From assembly GCA_025934485.1 (NCBI GenBank), contig JAICXX010000044.1, forward strand, positions 1 to 36,439: a stretch of DNA of 36,439 nucleotides, written 5' to 3'. Below, piece by piece: positions 32,217-36,439 of the stretch. This DNA is from Chitinophagaceae bacterium (lineage in GTDB: Bacteria; Bacteroidota; Bacteroidia; Chitinophagales; Chitinophagaceae). Position 1 is the first letter of the stretch, and each line of letters begins with the position of its first letter. The position numbers and the translations under genes are program-made. The notes under the pieces are model-generated. The model saw only the letters and a program-made list of their open reading frames with translations, was not told the origin of the DNA and ran no database searches.

Positions 32217-33551
32217 ATGAATATGCTCCTTTTTCAGCAGATCGTGTTCATCCCGGTGCTTGTCCTGGCCATCTACCTCTTCGTTCGTAAGATCCGCCGG
32301 GTACGCCGCAATATCCTTTTGGGGAAGGACGAAGATTATTCGGGTGACAGCGGCCGCCGCTGGAAGAACCTGCTGCTGCTGGCCTTCGGGCAGAAGAAGA
32401 TGTTCCGGAATCCGCTGGTGGCGGTGATGCATTTCGTGATCTATGCCGGGTTCATCATCATCAATATCGAGGTGCTGGAGATCATGGTGGACGGCATCCT
32501 CGGAACGCACCGCCTATTTTCGGGGTTCTTGGGTCCGGTATATATCGGGCTCATCGATGGGTTCGAAGTGTTGGCTGTGGGCGTCTTCCTCGCCTGTGTG
32601 ATCTTCCTCTCGCGCCGCAACATCGTCAAGCTGCGCCGGTTCATCAGCCATGATCTCGACGGCTGGCCGCGGAGCGACGCGAACTATATCCTCCTCACGG
32701 AGATCGTCCTGATGACCCTGTTCCTGACCATGAATGCCGCCGACACGCTGCTTCAATCCCGCGGCTATGGACACTATGGGCTGCATCTTACCGGTGATTT
32801 CCTTTTCTCCCATTGGCTCCATCCCCTGCTCAATGGCTGGAGCAGCGCGGCGCTCGTGGTACTGGAACGCGTCTGCTGGTGGCTGCATATCCTGGGCATC
32901 CTGGCATTCCTCAACTACCTGCCTTACTCGAAACACCTGCATATCCTGCTGGCTTTTCCGAACGCGTATTATGCAAGGCTTCAGCCCGAAGGGAAGCTGC
33001 GGAACATGCCGGCCGTGCAAAACGAGGTCCTGTATGCCATGCAACCGGAGACGGCGCCGCCCGCACCTGCCGATGGCTCGGCTGCTCCCCCACCCCGATT
33101 CGGTGCCAAAGACGTGTTCGATCTTTCCTGGCGCAACCTGCTCGATGCCTATTCCTGTACGGAATGCGGGCGGTGCTCCGCGGCGTGCCCCGCCAATCTC
33201 ACCGGAAAGGTCCTCTCCCCGCGCAAGATCATGATGAGTACCCGTGACCGACTGGAAGAAGTGGGCCGGAATATCGATGCCAATGGAAAGTTCACGGACG
33301 ACGGCAAGACGTTGCTCGATTATATCAGCGTGGAGGAGCTACGCGCCTGTACGAGCTGCAATGCCTGCGTGGAAGAATGTCCCGTGAGCATCAGCCCGCT
33401 GGAGATCATCGTCGAGATGCGCCGGGCGCTGATCATGGAAGACAGCAATGCGCCGCAGGAATGGAATGCGCTTTTCAGCAATATCGAGAACAATTTCGCG
33501 CCCTGGAAATTCTCGCCCGATGACCGGGATGGTTGGACGGCCGAAGGCTGA
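32217..33551 (+). CDS. Membrane Fe-S protein, NarI-like heme plus 2[4Fe-4S] (split EMO-like)
   Basis: The 444-aa protein has a membrane half (about 1-250) with helices and conserved histidines H72, H224 and H240 (MHFVIYAGF, WWLHILGILAFLNYLPYSKH), as in NarI-type heme b anchors. The second half carries two ferredoxin clusters, C314TECGRCSAACP and C378TSCNACVEECP, each CxxCxxCxxxCP. The arrangement is that of the N-terminal part of ETF:quinone oxidoreductase-type membrane proteins (DUF224/EMO). The CCG domain missing from it is encoded separately at 35002-35781. I infer electron transfer between ETF and menaquinone; the donor is unproven. Confidence 0.85.
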   Translation: MNMLLFQQIVFIPVLVLAIYLFVRKIRRVRRNILLGKDEDYSGDSGRRWKNLLLLAFGQKKMFRNPLVAVMHFVIYAGFIIINIEVLEIMVDGILGTHRLFSGFLGPVYIGLIDGFEVLAVGVFLACVIFLSRRNIVKLRRFISHDLDGWPRSDANYILLTEIVLMTLFLTMNAADTLLQSRGYGHYGLHLTGDFLFSHWLHPLLNGWSSAALVVLERVCWWLHILGILAFLNYLPYSKHLHILLAFPNAYYARLQPEGKLRNMPAVQNEVLYAMQPETAPPAPADGSAAPPPRFGAKDVFDLSWRNLLDAYSCTECGRCSAACPANLTGKVLSPRKIMMSTRDRLEEVGRNIDANGKFTDDGKTLLDYISVEELRACTSCNACVEECPVSISPLEIIVEMRRALIMEDSNAPQEWNALFSNIENNFAPWKFSPDDRDGWTAEG

Positions 33552-33601
33552 CACCCGCTGGGATCGCCGGACCATCGGCCGCACGCCGCGTCCGCCAAAG
33601 C

Positions 33602-34138
33602 CTACTGCCTTTTCGCCAGCACGGTGAGCGAGACCCTCAGGTCGTTGGAGATCGTGCTGGAGCCACCGACACCGAAATCTTTCCGGTTGATGGTGAACTC
33701 TCCCTTGAAGATATAGTCCTCCCCCATCGGCGTGGCAATGAACGGAAACTCCAGATCCTTTGTCGTGCTCTTTATGGTAAGTTTCCCGTGGAAGATGTAA
33801 TGGCCGCCTTTCTCCGTGACGCTCGTGGAGACCATCCGGATACGGGGATACTGCGTCACATCAAAATACGTGTCCCCCCGTAAGTGACCATCCCGCATAT
33901 CGTTATCCGTAGTGATCGTGGCGGCCCCGATACTCACGTCGAAAACCGATTTGGCCGGGTCTTTGGCATCCCAGGTGATCGTGCCGTCGAGACCGCTGAA
34001 CGACCCCTTGGTATTGAACCCGAAATTCTTGATCTGGAAATCGATCGCAGACCCCTGATCAATAGGCTTATACTGCTGCGCCCGGATCGTACCCGTGCCA
34101 AAAAGAACCAATAAAGTACCCAAAAAAAACTTTGTCAT
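33602..34138 (-). CDS. YceI-family periplasmic protein
   Basis: The 178-aa protein has a signal peptide (MTKFFLGTLLVLFGTGTIRA) and the YceI lipocalin-like fold: QGSAIDFQIKNFGFNTKGSF, NDMRDGHLRGDTYFDVTQYP and EFPFIATPMG. YceI proteins bind polyprenyl or other long-chain lipids in the periplasm. The start overlaps the stop of the Crp/Fnr regulator by 4 bp, so translation is coupled and the regulator gene comes first in the message. Confidence 0.93.
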   Translation of the reverse strand: MTKFFLGTLLVLFGTGTIRAQQYKPIDQGSAIDFQIKNFGFNTKGSFSGLDGTITWDAKDPAKSVFDVSIGAATITTDNDMRDGHLRGDTYFDVTQYPRIRMVSTSVTEKGGHYIFHGKLTIKSTTKDLEFPFIATPMGEDYIFKGEFTINRKDFGVGGSSTISNDLRVSLTVLAKRQ

Positions 34139-34833
34139 GCTTGAACGCGCTTTTGCAATTTTTTCACATCGAGGAAACAGATCTCCTGCCGGTTATACGA
34201 AAGGATGCCTTCCGTTTCCAGCTCGTTGATCATGGTCGTGACCGTCTGGCGGCTGCTGCCGATGAGACTGGCGATATCCTCATGCGTGAGGTAATTGGGC
34301 ATGCAAAACCCTTCTGCGGTATTCTCGCCGAGGTTTTGTTCTACCAGCTGCCAGAGAAAGTGGATCAGCCGGGTCTTGACATCTTTATTGAGGAGATTGA
34401 TAAGCCGGTTCTCGATATTGCGCAGCTTGGCGCCGACTACCTTGCTGTATTTGAGGGCCAGGTCGGGACGATTCTTGAGTAGCCGCTCGAAATCATCGAT
34501 GGTAAAGGCGCAGATGCTCACATTCTCTTTATACGCCTGGGCGAACTCGCCATGCAGGTTGCTGCGTTCCAGACTGAACTGCCCGAAGAGCTCCCCCTTT
34601 CGGATGATCTCCTTGACCTTTTCGTTCCCGTCGTCATCGATATAGCCGATCTTGACATTGCCTTCTTTGATAAAATAGATCTTATTGTGATTATAGGCCT
34701 CGAAATAGATGTATTCGCCCCGCGGTACTTCGATCACGGCATGTTCCACCTTGAGCTCTTTGTATTCTTGGTCGGACAATTGACACCACAGATCATAGTT
34801 CTTTATCCATAATAGGCTATCGTCGCCTGCCAT
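34135..34833 (-). CDS. Crp/Fnr-family transcriptional regulator
   Basis: The 232-aa protein has an N-terminal cyclic-nucleotide-binding-type fold (about 25-130, GEYIYFEAYNHNKIYFIKEG) and a C-terminal winged helix (ASLIGSSRQTVTTMINELET). In the pocket, GELFGQFSLERSNLHGEFAQ lacks the Arg-Ser phosphate contact of cAMP-binding CRP, so another ligand or none is likely. No N-terminal Cys cluster of the FNR type is present. It is divergent from the CCG protein gene, with palindromes between, and heads the operon with yceI; control of the adjacent Fe-S genes is an inference. Confidence 0.92.
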   Translation of the reverse strand: MAGDDSLLWIKNYDLWCQLSDQEYKELKVEHAVIEVPRGEYIYFEAYNHNKIYFIKEGNVKIGYIDDDGNEKVKEIIRKGELFGQFSLERSNLHGEFAQAYKENVSICAFTIDDFERLLKNRPDLALKYSKVVGAKLRNIENRLINLLNKDVKTRLIHFLWQLVEQNLGENTAEGFCMPNYLTHEDIASLIGSSRQTVTTMINELETEGILSYNRQEICFLDVKKLQKRVQA

Positions 34834-34861
34834 ATCGAAATCATTTTAGCGATTGTTGAAA

Positions 34862-34901
34862 TTCGGCAAAAAATTCCCAGGAAAAATAATTTTTTGCCGA
34901 A
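34862..34901. promoter_or_regulatory. 14-bp perfect inverted repeat between crp and CCG genes
   Basis: TTCGGCAAAAAATT (34862-34875) and AATTTTTTGCCGAA (34888-34901) are perfect inverted arms with a 12-nt spacer. They sit between two divergent genes, one a Crp/Fnr regulator. The left arm read on the reverse strand supplies a TTTTTTG -33-like element for crp. It may be an operator or a transcribed hairpin. Confidence 0.65.
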
Positions 34902-34915
34902 AACCATTTATGTCT

Positions 34916-34950
34916 GCAGCCTTCGGCTGCGAACTGAACTCCGTTCAGTT
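34916..34950. repeat. Double-hairpin element, copy C
   Basis: On the reverse strand AACTGAAC-GGA-GTTCAGTT is followed by C and then GCAGCC-GAA-GGCTGC. Both stems are perfect (8 and 6 bp). The layout (large stem with a GG-start loop, then small stem with a GAA loop) is the same as at 24990-25020 and 36405-36434, but the stem sequences differ. Confidence 0.65.
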
Positions 34951-35001
34951 AACTGCGCTAAAGTTAGTTCGGAATCCTTAGATTTACGAAAAATATCCGC
35001 T

Positions 35002-35781
35002 ATGCAGGTGACAACGATGGCCGAATGGGCAGCCAGGGGAGAAACACCGGAGATCCTGTTCTGGGTCGGCTGTTCCGGAAGCTACGATCAGCGGGCCCAA
35101 AAGATCACCAGGGCCTTCGCCACCATCCTGGATAAGGCCGGAGTCCGCTATGCCATTCTGGGCAAAGAAGAGGCCTGTACAGGCGATCCCGCACGCCGGG
35201 CCGGCAATGAGTTCCTTTTTCAGATGATGGCCTATCAGAATATCCAAACCCTGAACAATTACGGCGTCAAAAAGATCGTCACGGCCTGTCCGCATTGTTT
35301 CAATATCCTCGGCAACGAATATCCCGAGCTGGGTGGCCGGTACGAGGTCATACACCACACTACTTTTCTGCAACAGCTTATCGACGAGGGCAAGATCAGG
35401 ATCAAAGAAAGCGGGCCCTTCAAGGGCAAACGCATCACCTATCACGACAGCTGTTATCTCGGCCGCGGTAACGACATCTATGAGGCGCCGCGCAAGGTGC
35501 TCGAAGCCCTGGACGCGGAACTCGTCGAGATGAAGCGCTGCCGCAGTAAAGGGCTTTGTTGCGGTGCCGGCGGTGCACAGATGTTCAAGGAAGAAGAAAA
35601 GGGAACGACGCGGATCAATTTCGAACGCAGCCACGAGGCCGTGGGTACGGGCGCGGGAGTGATCGCTGCCGCCTGTCCATTCTGCAATACCATGCTCACC
35701 GATGGCGTCAAACAGGAGGAAAAGGAAGAGACCGTAAAGGTCATGGACATCGCCGAACTGATTGCCAGCTCGATTGCCTAA
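35002..35781 (+). CDS. CCG-domain (HdrB-like) Fe-S protein
   Basis: The 260-aa protein has two cysteine-rich CCG motifs: C24, C59 and C96-x-x-C99 (WVGCSG, EACTGD, ACPHC), then C151, C186-C187 and C225-x-x-C228 (HDSCYLGRGN, LCCGAGGAQM, CPFCNTM). These bind the noncubane 4Fe-4S clusters of heterodisulfide reductase HdrB and related proteins. With the membrane Fe-S protein at 32217-33551 it would complete an ETF:quinone-oxidoreductase-like complex. ATG 35002 (MQVTTMAEWA) is chosen since the upstream frame lacks similarity. It is followed after 11 bp by a conserved small gene. Confidence 0.9.
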   Translation: MQVTTMAEWAARGETPEILFWVGCSGSYDQRAQKITRAFATILDKAGVRYAILGKEEACTGDPARRAGNEFLFQMMAYQNIQTLNNYGVKKIVTACPHCFNILGNEYPELGGRYEVIHHTTFLQQLIDEGKIRIKESGPFKGKRITYHDSCYLGRGNDIYEAPRKVLEALDAELVEMKRCRSKGLCCGAGGAQMFKEEEKGTTRINFERSHEAVGTGAGVIAAACPFCNTMLTDGVKQEEKEETVKVMDIAELIASSIA

Positions 35782-35792
35782 CTTTGTAAATT

Positions 35793-36347
35793 ATGAACGC
35801 ACATCACAACGAGTTGTTACCCGAAGATTTTGCCGGTGATTCGCGGGTATGGGTCTACCAGAGCCCACGGCTTTTCTTTCTATCGGAGGCGCTGCAGATC
35901 GAGGAAATGCTGGAAGCCTTTGTCCGCGACTGGAAATCACATGGCACCCCCGTGAAAGGCTATGCCAATCTCTTCTATGGCCAGTTCATCGTGCTGATGG
36001 CCGATGAGCATGCCACCGGCGTCAGCGGCTGCAGTACAGATAGTTCGGTGCATCTGATCAAGGAGATCGAAAAACAGTTTGGCGTCAATCTGTTCGACCG
36101 GCTGATGCTGGCTTTCCAGGTCGACGCAAAAGTCGGTCCTTCGGACAATCTGCCTGCGGCTCGCAAGGTGCAGATGGTTCCCCTTTCGCAGCTGCCCCAC
36201 GCGCTAACAAACGGCAATATCGACGGTGATACACTCTATTTCAACAATACCGTACAGACTAAAGCAGAATTGGAGAACAAGTGGCTGATTCCGCTGAAAG
36301 ACAGCTGGTTGGGTGAGCGATATTTGAAGGTTCCTGTGAAGGGATAA
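35793..36347 (+). CDS. Conserved Bacteroidota protein, often misnamed ABC transporter ATPase
   Basis: The 184-aa protein has DSRVWVYQSPRLF, GQFIVLMADEHATGVSGCST, DSSVHLIKEIEKQF and YFNNTVQTKAELENKWLIP, which match a conserved Bacteroidota family. It is sometimes annotated as ABC transporter ATPase, but no Walker A or B motif is present. Function is unknown. It follows the CCG gene by 11 bp, so it may be co-transcribed and tied to that Fe-S system. Confidence 0.8.
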   Translation: MNAHHNELLPEDFAGDSRVWVYQSPRLFFLSEALQIEEMLEAFVRDWKSHGTPVKGYANLFYGQFIVLMADEHATGVSGCSTDSSVHLIKEIEKQFGVNLFDRLMLAFQVDAKVGPSDNLPAARKVQMVPLSQLPHALTNGNIDGDTLYFNNTVQTKAELENKWLIPLKDSWLGERYLKVPVKG

Positions 36348-36352
36348 AAATA

Positions 36353-36385
36353 TTTTTACGCGAAAGCGGCAACCCCGTATATTTG
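36353..36385 (+). promoter_or_regulatory. Promoter candidate pointing out of the window
   Basis: TATATTTG (36378-36385) is a full TAnnTTTG match, with a T run (36353-36357) about 20 nt upstream in the -33 place. It should start a gene or RNA beyond the right edge, where the double hairpin at 36405-36434 would lie in the leader. Confidence 0.6.
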
Positions 36386-36404
36386 CCCTCCGGATTTTAA
36401 AATT

Positions 36405-36434
36405 GTCCTTACGGACGAGCCGCCACCGGCGGCT
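36405..36434. repeat. Double-hairpin element, copy B
   Basis: On the reverse strand AGCCGCC-GGT-GGCGGCT is followed by C and then GTCC-GTAA-GGAC. Both stems are perfect. Its sequence is very close to copy A at 24990-25020, which has the same GCC-rich first stem and the same GTCC/GGAC second stem. Confidence 0.7.
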
Positions 36435-36439
36435 TTGGT

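Noticed and set aside
1-36439. CRISPR arrays, insertion sequences, prophage genes
   Set aside because: No spaced direct repeats of CRISPR type, transposase, integrase or phage structural gene was seen.

Overview
The window looks like chromosomal DNA of a GC-rich member of the Bacteroidota, probably family Chitinophagaceae. The reasons are promoters of the Bacteroidota type (TTTG, about 19 nt, TAnnTTTG) in front of the tRNA and several genes, few Shine-Dalgarno sequences, many secreted proteins with short signal peptides ending in FSQ or FAQ, and gene types common in that family. Species level is not resolved. Genes are tightly packed and no gene-free stretch exceeds 300 bases.

Layout. 1-9216 is mostly housekeeping and metabolism: tRNA-Pro(CGG), NAD(P)HX repair (nnr), a serine hydrolase, serA, a DUF2071 protein, a HEAT-like protein, an aldo/keto reductase (YghZ type), a small secreted protein and a two-gene ABC transporter. 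9391-13149 is accessory: a Fic protein behind a palindrome-covered promoter, then a reverse-strand run of a lipoprotein, an SdpI-like protein, a small membrane protein and a DUF5071-like protein, ending at a truncated SGNH-hydrolase remnant.

13150-20729 is the most interesting part. A divergent cluster encodes an ECF sigma factor and a TPR-bearing anti-sigma-like membrane protein on the + strand, with a secreted PKD protein and an exported TPR-CHAT (caspase-like) protease on the - strand. They are followed by an Ala/Ser/Thr-rich secreted protein and a beta-rich outer-membrane-like protein. The PKD-CHAT operon and the Ala-rich gene share a near-identical bipartite promoter, GGGGGTAACAAA with GATAT placed exactly 17 nt after GTAAC. 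It is found nowhere else in the window that I could see, and it is unlike the housekeeping promoter. I infer an ECF regulon that couples envelope sensing to a periplasmic caspase-like protease. The sigma gene's own housekeeping promoter overlaps the divergent ECF promoter.

20726-27508 holds a BNR-repeat sialidase-like protein without a signal peptide, an FMN-dependent alpha-hydroxy-acid oxidase preceded by two tandem paralogous mini membrane proteins, an HdeD/DUF308 protein and a large MscS channel. 27545-36347 holds a TPR protein, gyrA, a phosphoribosyltransferase, and two parts of a probable split ETF:quinone-oxidoreductase-like Fe-S system (32217-33551 and 35002-35781). These two flank a yceI-crp pair on the opposite strand. 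A double-hairpin element recurs at 24990-25020, 34916-34950 and 36405-36434, suggesting a dispersed palindromic repeat family.
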